The notes beneath the pieces were generated by a model, which ran no database searches, was not told the DNA's origin, and saw only the letters and a program-made list of their open reading frames with translations. Shown here piece by piece: positions 9,027-16,438 of a stretch of DNA of 52,706 bases (position 1 is its first letter; each line of letters begins with the position of its first letter). Position numbers and translations under genes: made by a program. The stretch is from Pseudomonadota bacterium (GTDB taxonomy: Bacteria; Pseudomonadota; Alphaproteobacteria; UBA828), in NCBI GenBank assembly GCA_027624955.1, contig JAQBTG010000027.1, forward strand, positions 1 to 52,706. Direction: 5' to 3'.

Positions 9027-9045
9027 CCTCCCTCAAGTAGGGAGG
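9027..9045 (+). terminator. Hairpin after the monooxygenase gene
   Basis: A perfect 7-bp stem (CCTCCCT / AGGGAGG) with loop CAAGT lies 38 nt after the stop at 8988. There is no T-run after it, so it may be a weak terminator or processing stem, or the 5' part of the following cold-shock leader. Confidence 0.4.
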
Positions 9046-9067
9046 TGCTGATTTCGTAGAATTAATC

Positions 9068-9095
9068 TTGAATATTACTCGTCTGTGCGTATTGT
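9068..9095 (+). promoter_or_regulatory. Candidate sigma-70 promoter of the cold-shock gene
   Basis: TTGAAT (9068-9073) and TATTGT (9090-9095) are separated by 16 bp. Transcription from here would give a leader of about 135 nt before the cold-shock start codon, as is usual for cspA-type genes. This is a motif match only. Confidence 0.4.
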
Positions 9096-9184
9096 CACTC
9101 GACGTTGCACTGTCGTTGTTGCACTTGTGATCACCGTTAAGGCGGTTAACTAAGTTACTTCCCCGACATTGTGGTTGTTGACAC

Positions 9185-9210
9185 GGGAACCTCCATGAGG
9201 TGGAGTTCCC
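9185..9210 (+). promoter_or_regulatory. Leader hairpin just before the cspA ribosome binding site
   Basis: GGGAAC (9185-9190) pairs with GTTCCC (9205-9210) and TCCA (9192-9195) pairs with TGGA (9201-9204). One C is bulged and the loop is TGAGG, giving a 10-bp stem. It ends 18 nt upstream of the AAAAGGAAAA ribosome binding site. The position suggests temperature- or growth-dependent control of translation or mRNA stability, as in known csp leaders. The role is inferred. Confidence 0.5.
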
Positions 9211-9237
9211 ATTCTCTCGTCCTAAAAGGAAAATGTT

Positions 9238-9447
9238 ATGGCTAATGGTACTGTTAAATGGTTCAACCCGACAAAAGGGTTTGGCTTCATCGAGCCGGAA
9301 GATGGTTCGAAAGATGCGTTCGTGCATATCAGCGCTGTCGAACGTTCTGGTTTGCCCGGTCTGTCGGAAGGCCAGCGCGTGTCGTTCGAGCTGGTTTCGG
9401 GTCGCGATGGAAAAATGGCTGCTGAAAACCTGTCGCTCATAGACTAA
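9238..9447 (+). CDS. cspA: Cold-shock protein (CspA family)
   Basis: This 69-residue single cold-shock domain protein is an RNA/ssDNA-binding RNA chaperone. RNP1 (KGFGFIE, residues 16-22) and RNP2 (DAFVHIS, 29-35) are intact, and the N-terminus [18 protein letters not shown] is typical. ATG 9238 is preceded by AAAAGGAAAA. A long structured leader (about 8989-9237) precedes it, and a short hairpin plus a small basic protein gene follow, so a two-gene mRNA with partial termination is likely. The symbol denotes the family; the specific paralogue is not assigned. Confidence 0.95.
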   Translation: MANGTVKWFNPTKGFGFIEPEDGSKDAFVHISAVERSGLPGLSEGQRVSFELVSGRDGKMAAENLSLID

Positions 9448-9457
9448 TTCGGGTGAA

Positions 9458-9473
9458 GGGCGGCTTGCCGCTC
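9458..9473 (+). terminator. Small hairpin between cspA and the next small gene
   Basis: GGGCGG (9458-9463) and CCGCTC (9468-9473) form a 6-bp stem with one G-U pair and loop CTTG. No T-run follows, so it may attenuate rather than end transcription before the gene at 9507. Confidence 0.4.
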
Positions 9474-9506
9474 AAAACTTTACTTAGACAATGAGGGGAA
9501 TTTTCG

Positions 9507-9707
9507 TTGCCCCGAAAACCCAACTATCGATTTGAACGAATCGAGCGCGAACGCCAAAAGGCCGAAAAAAAGGCCGCGCGGACGGCGGCTCGAGCTGAGC
9601 GTAAACCTGTGCCAGACGGCGGGGACGAAAATGCCGTCGAGTCTGGTGAGGGAGACGCGGCCCGGGATGACTCCGATACGGGCGATTCAGACTCGGTGCA
9701 AGACTGA
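9507..9707 (+). CDS. Small basic/acidic conserved protein downstream of cspA
   Basis: This 66-residue protein starts with MPRKPNYRFERIERERQKAE, a Lys/Arg-rich helix-prone segment, and ends in a strongly acidic Asp/Glu/Ser tail from about residue 40. The start is TTG at 9507, supported by GAGGGGAA six nt upstream. I recall short proteins with this PRKPNYRFER opening in other alphaproteobacteria but cannot confirm it here. The charge pattern would suit nucleic-acid or ribosome contact. The function is unknown, and linkage with cspA suggests a role in cold or growth adaptation. Confidence 0.7.
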   Translation: MPRKPNYRFERIERERQKAEKKAARTAARAERKPVPDGGDENAVESGEGDAARDDSDTGDSDSVQD

Positions 9708-10090
9708 CCCCACCCAGCACTGACGACAACCGGACGGTGTGACGGCGTCTTCGCCCGTTGCCATGTCCGGCGTACGCCATTTGCAGCGGCCAGTAGGCGC
9801 TCGCTTACTGTTGCGTCGCCGTAGGTCCGGTCGACAGCGTTTGCTTGGAGTGGCCGCTTGGCCTTCGACGCCCGCAAAAGGGGTGTTGTGGGCGGCGCCC
9901 GGGAAGGGGTTCGGGTCGCGAAGGAGGAGTGATGGTTCAGCGCAGGGAAGGAACCAGTCGCGATGGATCCCGAATCGATCTGCTTAAAATCACACCGTCC
10001 ACAACGCTGTCCATCCTATAGAACCGTGTCACCAGCGCTTTGATCTAGATCAATAGATTCAAACATTCTGCCGTCCAATCGTGCTGCCGG
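9708..10090. other. 383-bp gap between convergent genes
   Basis: I see no convincing gene here. The frames that stay open on the minus strand continue antisense to the small gene at 9507 and look like shadows. The only strong element is the FNR/FixK-like palindrome at 10040-10053, with a TATAGG on the minus strand at 10020-10015. Confidence 0.5.
10040..10053. promoter_or_regulatory. Perfect FNR/FixK-type anaerobox
   Basis: TTGATCTAGATCAA matches the consensus TTGAT-N4-ATCAA exactly and is fully palindromic. FNR/FixK/Anr proteins bind such sites, usually centred near -41.5. No annotated gene starts just downstream on either strand. On the minus strand TATAGG at 10020-10015 sits about where a -10 box is expected for a class II site, so a minus-strand transcript starting near 10005-10008 is the best candidate. 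Confidence 0.65.
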
Positions 10091-10318
10091 CTATCTTTTG
10101 TGGCTGAGCGGCGTGAGGCGCAGGATTTCGAACTTGTTGAGCAGATGCGTGCTGCCGTCTTCGGATTCAAAGGGCATGAATGTCACCGAGGAATCGTTCA
10201 AAAGATCAGAAACGCGCACATCGATATTTATAAATACATTGCCTTGCATCGAGATGCCGTCCGACATCTGCAATTGCACTTTGACGCGCGCTTTTCTGAC
10301 AAAAAATTTATTGGGCAT
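10091..10318 (-). CDS. Small conserved-looking protein of unknown function
   Basis: This 75-residue protein begins MPNKFFVRKARVKVQLQMSD and is rich in predicted beta strands: alternating hydrophobics in VKVQLQM, GNVFINIDV and VTFMPFE, then a C-terminal LNKFEILRLTPL. There is no signal peptide, membrane helix or cysteine pair. It is the last gene of the minus-strand run, 24 nt after phnW, and probably shares that transcript. The compact strand pattern suggests a small barrel, but I do not recognise the family with certainty. Confidence 0.7.
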   Translation of the reverse strand: MPNKFFVRKARVKVQLQMSDGISMQGNVFINIDVRVSDLLNDSSVTFMPFESEDGSTHLLNKFEILRLTPLSHKR

Positions 10319-10342
10319 TTGCGCTGATTCTCTGCTGCCAAA

Positions 10343-11455
10343 TTAACCGGCGATCGGGCCGACGCCCAATTCGTCGAGAACTGACGTTATCGCCGCAAGC
10401 AAGTTTTGTATGTCCTCGGCCCGGACGTCACCGATGCATCCGATGCGAAAACTGGGTTCATTGGTCAATTTTCCAGGGTATATCAGGAAGCCGTGGCGCG
10501 CCAAGCCTTCGTAAAAAGCGGTGAAAACGAAGGCTGGATTCGGTGGTATGCGGAACGTCACGATGATCGGCGCCTGTATGTCGTCCGGCAGGAAGGTTTC
10601 GAATCCCATCGCGCGCATGCCAGAGACCAGTGTGTGGCAATTTTCCCAATAGCGCGCGAAGCGCCCGCCGATGCCGCCTTCCGCCGCGAGTTGGTCGAGC
10701 GCGCTATCTAGCGCGGCGACGATTTGCGTTGGCGGCGTGAAGCGCCATTGTCCGTTCTGTTCGAAGCCGCGCCATTGCGCTTCTAAGTCGAGACTGATGC
10801 TGTGGCAGGTTCCTGCGCACGCTTCCAAATGGCTGCGTCGCGCCAGCACGAAAGCCGCGCCGGGCACACTTTCCAGGCATTTGTTGGCCGACGCGGCGAG
10901 ACCATCAAACGGTATTTGTTTGGCATTGATGGGAATAGCGCCGAAAGAGCTCATCGCATCCACCAGCAAGCGCCTACCGCGCCGGGATACGGCTTCAGCG
11001 ATCTCTGACAGTGGATTGAGGACGCCGCTGGTGGTTTCGCAATGGACCATGACGACATCGCTGATCGCGCTATCTGCGTCCAAATAGGCAGCGGCCGCGG
11101 CGGCATCCAACGGCTGGTCTTCAGCACCTGAGAGGATTTCGCAGTGGCGCCCGGCATGGGTCAGTATATTCGCGATTCGCCGGCCATACGCGCCGTTTAC
11201 CAGCACCAACGCCCGTCCGTCGCGCGGAACCAAGGTGCCGAGCATGGCTTCGACAGCGAAAGTTCCACTGCCGGCAATCGGCACGCAGACATGCTCGGAT
11301 TCGGCCTCGGCCAAGGCAGTCAAGCGGCGACGGAGGCGTGCCGTCAATTCGATAAAGCTCTGGTCCCTGGAGCCCCAATCGCGCAGCATCGCCTGCTTGG
11401 TGCGCGCGCTCGTGGTGAGCGGGCCCGGTGTCAGGAGGATAGGATCGCGCGGCAT
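10343..11455 (-). CDS. phnW: 2-aminoethylphosphonate:pyruvate transaminase
   Basis: PhnW is a PLP enzyme (class V fold) that converts 2-aminoethylphosphonate plus pyruvate into phosphonoacetaldehyde and alanine. Family landmarks are LLTPGPLTTS (7-16), DWGSRD (26-31), HCETTSGVLNP (138-148), DAMSSFGAIP (166-175), the PLP lysine K192 in SANKCLES, RFTPPTQIV, and the C-terminal FLIYPGKL and FRIGCIGDV. At 370 aa it is full length. GGAGG precedes the ATG. The usual partners phnX, phnY or phnA are not adjacent; the gene instead ends the molybdenum-enzyme maturation operon, 12 nt after mocA. Specificity for another aminophosphonate or amino acid is possible. Confidence 0.9.
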   Translation of the reverse strand: MPRDPILLTPGPLTTSARTKQAMLRDWGSRDQSFIELTARLRRRLTALAEAESEHVCVPIAGSGTFAVEAMLGTLVPRDGRALVLVNGAYGRRIANILTHAGRHCEILSGAEDQPLDAAAAAAYLDADSAISDVVMVHCETTSGVLNPLSEIAEAVSRRGRRLLVDAMSSFGAIPINAKQIPFDGLAASANKCLESVPGAAFVLARRSHLEACAGTCHSISLDLEAQWRGFEQNGQWRFTPPTQIVAALDSALDQLAAEGGIGGRFARYWENCHTLVSGMRAMGFETFLPDDIQAPIIVTFRIPPNPAFVFTAFYEGLARHGFLIYPGKLTNEPSFRIGCIGDVRAEDIQNLLAAITSVLDELGVGPIAG

Positions 11456-11467
11456 CCGCAGCCTCCG

Positions 11468-13120
11468 CTAGCTTCGTACCATGAGAGATGCAAGCGCTTC
11501 GGGCGTGTCCACGTCGAATGTGACCGAGGCATCGCCGCATTCGATCTCCTGAACGTCGTCGCTATGTTCACCAATAAGATGACGCGCGCCGACATCGCCT
11601 GCAAGGCGCTGCATTTGGCCGAAATAGCGGGACGACCAGAGCACCGGATTGCCGCGCTTGCCTTTATAAGTTGGAACGCAGATTCCTTGGCCGTGTGCCG
11701 GGTCGAAGCCGGCGATGAGGCGCGAGATGAGACCTGAATCGACATGCGGCATGTCGCCGAGGCAAATCACCGCAGCGCCGGTATCCGCCGGAAGCGCGGC
11801 AAGACCGGCGCGCACGGAGGTGCTCATGCCCTCGGCATAGTCAGGATTGTGCAGAATTTGGACGGCCCGGCCGGCCAACGCGGCTTCCACTTTTTCATGT
11901 TGATGGCCGGTGACGACGATCACCGGATCGGCGCCGCTTTGCAGCGCCGCATCGGCCGCGCGCGCCACCATCGCCAAGCCATCGACCTCGACCAGTAGCT
12001 TGTTGATTGCCCCCATGCGGCGCGATTCGCCGGCCGCCAGGACAAGTGCCGCCACCTTGGTGGGGCCGGATTCATGCGTCTCCTGGTCCCCCCGAGCGTT
12101 CGGGTCCTTGGGTGAGGCGAAGGCGCGTGGCAGTGGGCGGCTCGGAATTTCCATCAACAATCCGCCGGCGCCCATGGTCATGATATCGCGCCGGCTGACT
12201 TCTATGTCAGCGAAACGGCGGCGCAATACCCAGTCGAAGCCGTTCAATTTAAGGGATCGCGCGCAGCCCGGCAGGCCGAGCACATCTATATCGCCGAGAT
12301 GCGCGATGAGGAGAAGATTGCCGGGATCGACGGGCATGCCGAAATGATCGATTTCACCGCCTGCTGCAACGATCCCGCTCGGTATGATATCGCGCCGATC
12401 AACGATCGCCGAGGCGCCGGCGATCAGGATCATATCGCAGCCGAGGGTGCGGAGGCGGCCCACCGCCTCGGCGATTTCGGCGCTGGAATGGGCACAGCGA
12501 ATCTCGCTCGCAAGCTCACCGCCCAATATGATGAGCCTGCCGAGGAGGGTGCCAGTGGTAGAATCGAGCACACTTTCCTTTGTGCCCGGCAGGCGGGTTT
12601 GAATAAATCCGACGCGCCGGCCGCGAAATGGTGCAAAGCGCATGACCGGGCTTTCCTGGCGCGCGATAGACAGGCAAGTCTCGACAATGCTGCGCGATAG
12701 CGCGAAAGGGATCACTTTTACCGTGGCCACCATCTGGCCCGATTCAACCTGGCTATAGGGCGCCAGCGTGCCGATCGTCATGCCCTCGTCGACCAGGTTG
12801 ATGCGATCGATGCGTTCTTGATCCGGAACGATAAGCCCGCGCGCGGTGGCGAACAGGTTGCAGCGCCCGGTGAATGCGGTGCCGAGCGCCAGTTCCGGCC
12901 CGGCGATCGCTTTTGCGAGCGCCAAGGCGGCCGCGTCTTCACTCACATCATCCGCTTCAAGCCGGGCGCCCGAGACCGCAGCCACACCGCCTGCCTGCAG
13001 CACCGTAATATCCTCAGTGGAGAGCACACGGCCTTTCTTGAACGCGCCGCCAGCCAAGCGGACGCTGTGGGCGAGAATCAATCCCTCCGCGTCGGCGATT
13101 GGAATTTCACCGAATATCAC
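11468..13120 (-). CDS. mocA: Molybdopterin-binding domain fused to MocA-like cytidylyltransferase
   Basis: This 550-residue two-domain protein matures molybdenum cofactor. Residues 1 to about 335 resemble a molybdopterin-binding (MoeA/MogA-like) unit, with an early IPIADAEGLILAHSV segment and a GCDMILIAGASAIVDRRD motif. From about 355 the nucleotidyltransferase domain begins (LAAGESRRMG, 361-370, then NKLL), with CLGDMPHVD and RGNPVLW later. MocA adds CMP to Mo-molybdopterin, giving the cytosine dinucleotide cofactor of xanthine dehydrogenase/CO dehydrogenase-type enzymes. The GTG start overlaps the upstream stop (GTGA). This fused form is known in alphaproteobacteria. CTP preference is inferred from context. 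Confidence 0.88.
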   Translation of the reverse strand: MIFGEIPIADAEGLILAHSVRLAGGAFKKGRVLSTEDITVLQAGGVAAVSGARLEADDVSEDAAALALAKAIAGPELALGTAFTGRCNLFATARGLIVPDQERIDRINLVDEGMTIGTLAPYSQVESGQMVATVKVIPFALSRSIVETCLSIARQESPVMRFAPFRGRRVGFIQTRLPGTKESVLDSTTGTLLGRLIILGGELASEIRCAHSSAEIAEAVGRLRTLGCDMILIAGASAIVDRRDIIPSGIVAAGGEIDHFGMPVDPGNLLLIAHLGDIDVLGLPGCARSLKLNGFDWVLRRRFADIEVSRRDIMTMGAGGLLMEIPSRPLPRAFASPKDPNARGDQETHESGPTKVAALVLAAGESRRMGAINKLLVEVDGLAMVARAADAALQSGADPVIVVTGHQHEKVEAALAGRAVQILHNPDYAEGMSTSVRAGLAALPADTGAAVICLGDMPHVDSGLISRLIAGFDPAHGQGICVPTYKGKRGNPVLWSSRYFGQMQRLAGDVGARHLIGEHSDDVQEIECGDASVTFDVDTPEALASLMVRS

Positions 13121-13869
13121 GCTGCACCTCGGCCCGTTGCCGGCGCGCTCTCGCGAGATGCGCGTCGCGCCTGGGTGATCTCGGCCATAATCGAAATAGC
13201 GATCTCCGCCGGTGATTTGGCACCGATATCGAGGCCAACCGGCCCGTGAATGCGCCCCGTTTCGGCGGCACTGAAGCCTTTCTCATCGAGCCGCGCCAGG
13301 CGCTTTCCGTGCGTGCGCTTGCTGCCGAGAGAGCCGATATAGAACACGTCCGATCTCAGCACCGTTTCCAAGGCAGGATCATCGATCTTGGGGTCGTGTG
13401 ACAGGGTGACGATGGCCGTGCGCCGGTCCGGCATGACAGCGGCAAGAACATCGTCCGGCCACCCATTGGAGACCGCGATGCCGGGAAACCTCTCGGGCTC
13501 GGCAAATGCGCGGCGCGGGTCGATCACCGTTACGGCATAACCGGCGATGCTCGCCATCTGCGCGAGCGCTTGAGTGATATGTACGGCGCCGACGATATAG
13601 AGACGAAGTGGCGGATTGTGAGCCTGGATGAAATAGGATTTGCCGTCCACGTCGCAGGTGGCGCTGCGGTCGTTGGCCAACGCCGCGCGCGCTTCGCTCA
13701 CCAATTTTTGTGCTAGGTCCGTGCCAGGGTCTTGCGGCAGGTCCGCTCCGGGCGACACGGCATCGCCATATACTAGCCATTGCGCGCCGGATGCGGTTTC
13801 TGTGACCAGCGCAACAGGCCGGTTTTCTGCCCGGTCGGCATTCAACTGTTTGAGCGTGTCACGCTTCAC
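13117..13869 (-). CDS. XdhC family protein, C-terminal Rossmann half
   Basis: This 250-residue protein corresponds to the C-terminal XdhC_C domain: LYIVGAVHITQALAQMA as a nucleotide-binding turn (the usual GAGH is GAVH here), VTVIDPRRAFAEPERFP, VTLSHDPKIDDPAL and YIGSLGSKRTHGKRLARL, ending in HGPVGLDIGAKSPAEIAISIMAEI. XdhC proteins bind sulphurated molybdenum cofactor and deliver it to apo-hydroxylases. In most genomes this domain is fused to the N-terminal half; here the halves are neighbouring genes 3 nt apart. The GTG start has only a weak ribosome binding site. Confidence 0.88.
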   Translation of the reverse strand: MKRDTLKQLNADRAENRPVALVTETASGAQWLVYGDAVSPGADLPQDPGTDLAQKLVSEARAALANDRSATCDVDGKSYFIQAHNPPLRLYIVGAVHITQALAQMASIAGYAVTVIDPRRAFAEPERFPGIAVSNGWPDDVLAAVMPDRRTAIVTLSHDPKIDDPALETVLRSDVFYIGSLGSKRTHGKRLARLDEKGFSAAETGRIHGPVGLDIGAKSPAEIAISIMAEITQARRASRESAPATGRGAA

Positions 13870-13872
13870 TTG

Positions 13873-14205
13873 CTAGTCAATCTTTTCAACATACACCCGG
13901 ACCGTGCCGCCACAAGCGAGGCCAACTTCCCAGGCCTGCTCGTCGGAAACGCCGAATTCGAGCAATTCTGGCTGGCCGCTTTGCATGACCGACTGGGCGG
14001 TTTGAATCACCGCGCCTTCGATACATCCGCCCGAAACCGAGCCTTCGAAGCGGCCGTCGCCGTCGACCACCAATTGGCTGCCGACCGGGCGCGGCGACGA
14101 GCCCCAGGTGGCAATCACGGTTGCCAGTCCAACCTCGCGGCCAGAATCGCGCCATGCCGCCGCGGTCGCAAGAATGTCTTCATGTTGGGTTTGTGCAGTT
14201 GTCAT
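13873..14205 (-). CDS. XdhC family protein, N-terminal half
   Basis: This 110-residue protein matches the XdhC/CoxI N-terminal domain: GLATVIATWGSSPRPVGSQL and the signature GSVSGGCIEGAV. The CGGTVRVYVE segment near the end carries the other conserved Cys-Gly-Gly. I chose ATG 14205 because GGAGGGG lies 7 nt upstream, whereas the longer frame to 14295 has no such site. It should act with the next gene as a split XdhC for cofactor insertion and sulphuration. Confidence 0.88.
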   Translation of the reverse strand: MTTAQTQHEDILATAAAWRDSGREVGLATVIATWGSSPRPVGSQLVVDGDGRFEGSVSGGCIEGAVIQTAQSVMQSGQPELLEFGVSDEQAWEVGLACGGTVRVYVEKID

Positions 14206-14318
14206 CACGCCAGCCCCTCCTGATTCGGCCAATCGACCGGGATGGTTCGGATAATAGCATGGCCAAGATGTAGAGCTTTGCCGGGCGCTCTGCAAGGGCG
14301 CACTGACGTCGTTTTTGG

Positions 14319-15215
14319 TTAGGCAGCGACTTCAAGTAGGCGGTGCAATTCTGCGCCTTCGATTTTCTCAATATCGTCCTGATATTTGAGCAACACACCC
14401 AAAGTTCGGCGCACAATATCCTCGTTCAATGTGGATTCACCGAGGACGGTGAGCGCCGCCAGCCAATCGATACTTTCGGCGACGCCGGGTAGTTTAAACA
14501 GGTCTACCCGGCGCAGCTCCTGCACGAAGGCTACCACCTGGCGGCTGAGGTTTTTGTCTGCCGCCGGCAGGCGCGTGGTGAGAATCGCCTGTTCGCGCTT
14601 GGCGTCGGGATAGTCAATCCAATGATAAAGGCAGCGGCGCTTGAGCGCGTCGTGAATTTCGCGTGTGCGGTTCGAGGTGATGAGAACGATCGGCGGCTCG
14701 GCGGCCTTGACGGTGCCGATTTCCGGAATCGTAATCTGGTAGTCAGCCAGGACTTCCAGGAGAAATGCCTCGAACGGCTCGTCGGCGCGGTCAAGTTCGT
14801 CAATCAAGAGGACCGGTGCGCCGCCGGGCGTCGGCTCCAGAGCCTTCAGAAGCGGCCGCGTGATCAGGAAGCGTTCAGAGAAAATATCCTCCGCGAGTGC
14901 GTCCCGGTCGCGGTCGCCGAGCGCCTCGGACAGCCGAATTTCGATCATTTGCCGGGCGTAATTCCATTCATAGACGGCCGAGGAGACGTCCAGACCTTCA
15001 TAGCATTGCAGGCGCAAAAGTTTGCGACCGAATTGCTCAGCCACCACCTTGGCCAGCTCGGTCTTGCCGACGCCGGCTTCACCCTCGAGGAAAATCGGGC
15101 GCTGCATGCTGAGTGAGAGATAGAGTGTCGTTGCCAGATTGCGATCGGCAACATAGTTGCCGGCGGCAAGAATCTCGACTGTTTCGTCAACGGATTTGGG
15201 CAGCGGAAGTGTCAC
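14319..15215 (-). CDS. MoxR-type AAA+ ATPase, CoxD-like
   Basis: This 298-residue AAA+ ATPase of the MoxR group is closest to CoxD, the chaperone that helps build the Cu-S-Mo site in CO dehydrogenase. Walker A is GEAGVGKT (45-52), Walker B LLIDELD (136-142), sensor-type Asn/Arg in TSNRTRE (180-186), and a DALKRRCLYHWIDYP segment follows, which is hallmark CoxD. The GTG start overlaps the stop of the MobB-like gene (GTGA). The usual CoxE/VWA partner is missing in the window. Confidence 0.88.
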   Translation of the reverse strand: MTLPLPKSVDETVEILAAGNYVADRNLATTLYLSLSMQRPIFLEGEAGVGKTELAKVVAEQFGRKLLRLQCYEGLDVSSAVYEWNYARQMIEIRLSEALGDRDRDALAEDIFSERFLITRPLLKALEPTPGGAPVLLIDELDRADEPFEAFLLEVLADYQITIPEIGTVKAAEPPIVLITSNRTREIHDALKRRCLYHWIDYPDAKREQAILTTRLPAADKNLSRQVVAFVQELRRVDLFKLPGVAESIDWLAALTVLGESTLNEDIVRRTLGVLLKYQDDIEKIEGAELHRLLEVAA

Positions 15216-15685
15216 GGGATGGGGTGCTTTTCGACCGGTGAGTTGACGATGAAATCGGCGATTTGTGCTGTTCTGTCAAGGCGAAAGACCTTGGCCGGGC
15301 CGCCGTCATGCGTCGTTTGCACTGAGCCATTGCCGTCTGCCAGGTCGAGGGTAATGCCGGTGTCTTCCGAGATGCCGAGCGCCAATACGAAATCAACCGG
15401 CACGAGGCGAATTAACAATTCATCCAGGGCCGGGCGGGTGTAGGTATCCGCCTCCGCTGCTTCATGCACCAAAGCCCAGCGCAAGCGCGAGACCGCCAAC
15501 ACTTCACGCGCGCCGGCGCGGCGATGCTCATAACTGTCCTTGCCGGGGATATCGATATCCGCCGAGGCACCCGCATAGGCGAGTACCGAGACGCTTTGGC
15601 CGCGCGCTTTCAATTCGCCCAACAACAGGCGCGCTAAATCCGCCTGCTCGTTGTCGCCACCGCCGCGAATGCCGATCAAAGTCAT
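15212..15685 (-). CDS. MobB-like protein lacking the P-loop
   Basis: This 157-residue protein resembles MobB, the GTP-binding adaptor of molybdopterin dinucleotide synthesis. The IDIPGKDSYEHRRAGA segment (about 45-59) is the conserved MobB Asp-Ser-x-x-His-Arg-x-Ala-Gly-Ala region, and LALGISED matches the late strand. The N-terminal phosphate loop, expected as GxxxxGK(S/T), reads GIRGGGDNEQADL (5-17) with no Lys/Ser pair, so classic GTP binding is unlikely. It sits between coxG (4-nt gap) and the CoxD-like gene (overlap), implying a role in hydroxylase maturation. An alternative is a general P-loop-derived scaffold. Confidence 0.7.
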   Translation of the reverse strand: MTLIGIRGGGDNEQADLARLLLGELKARGQSVSVLAYAGASADIDIPGKDSYEHRRAGAREVLAVSRLRWALVHEAAEADTYTRPALDELLIRLVPVDFVLALGISEDTGITLDLADGNGSVQTTHDGGPAKVFRLDRTAQIADFIVNSPVEKHPIP

Positions 15686-15689
15686 GAAT

Positions 15690-16310
15690 TCAAAAAACGC
15701 CGGCGGCCCACAATATCAGCACCGCTACCAGGCCGATGATGCCGACGACCCAGGCCGGGGTTGGAATGCCGCGCCTAGATGGTGAGGCGGCGGCTGCAGT
15801 TGCCGGCGTGGCGCTGGCGGGCGCGCTCTCGGCGCTCTCAGCACTTTCGGGCGCTGTATCAGTTTTTTCGCCGGGGCTCAGTTTCTCCACCAGGGAGGTG
15901 AAGAATTGTGCGGCCAACTTCTTGGTAACGGAATCAATCAGGCGCGACCCGATTTGTGCCAATTTTCCGCCGACCTTGGCCTCAACCTCATAGCGCAACA
16001 GCGTGCCGCCATCCTGCTCGCTGAGATTGACGCTGGCCGAGCCGGAAGCGAAACCGGCGGTGCCGCCCTGGCCTTCGCCACTTAGCTTATATCCGTTGGG
16101 CGGATCGAGATCGGAAAGTGTCACAGCGCCGGTGAACGTTGCTTTGACCGGGCCAATCTTGGTGGTGATCTTGGCCGTCATTTCAGTGTCGGAGATTTTT
16201 TCCAACGTCTCGCAGCCGGGCAGGCAGGCTCGCAACATGTCCGCATCGTTCAGTGCTTCCCAAACGGTTTGCTGACTGGCCGGGATGAGATGTTCGCCGC
16301 TTAACTTCAT
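15690..16310 (-). CDS. coxG: CoxG-like SRPBCC protein with C-terminal membrane anchor
   Basis: This 206-residue protein has an SRPBCC/START-like domain (about 1-145) of the carbon monoxide dehydrogenase subunit G family: early VWEALNDADMLRACLPGCETLE, then KIGPVKATFTG and GGTLLRYEVEAKVGGKLAQIGSRLID. A low-complexity Ala/Ser/Glu linker (about 150-182) leads to one C-terminal helix (WVVGIIGLVAVLILWAAGVF). CoxG anchors CO dehydrogenase to the membrane in Oligotropha. GGAGG precedes the ATG, and it is the first gene of the operon. No coxMSL genes are present here. Confidence 0.88.
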   Translation of the reverse strand: MKLSGEHLIPASQQTVWEALNDADMLRACLPGCETLEKISDTEMTAKITTKIGPVKATFTGAVTLSDLDPPNGYKLSGEGQGGTAGFASGSASVNLSEQDGGTLLRYEVEAKVGGKLAQIGSRLIDSVTKKLAAQFFTSLVEKLSPGEKTDTAPESAESAESAPASATPATAAAASPSRRGIPTPAWVVGIIGLVAVLILWAAGVF

Positions 16311-16343
16311 GTTGCCTCCGCTAGGCAGGGATAATTTCGATTG

Positions 16344-16361
16344 ATCTTAACAATCTTAACA
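16344..16361. repeat. Tandem 9-bp direct repeat upstream of coxG
   Basis: ATCTTAACA occurs twice in immediate succession (16344-16352 and 16353-16361) in the 128-bp region between the divergent coxG and Panacea genes. It lies about 35-50 bp from the coxG start, where a promoter is expected, so it is a candidate regulator site. Confidence 0.45.
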
Positions 16362-16438
16362 GTTTCTTTACGGCGAATTTCCCACAATGTTGAGCGTATG
16401 CGCCACCTCCCGCGCTTCATAGCATCCAAGCAGAGAAC

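Noticed and set aside
9739-9987. Open frame of about 82 codons in the gap after the cspA-linked gene
   Set aside because: No ribosome binding site; Arg/Ser/Gly-rich translation typical of non-coding GC-rich DNA.
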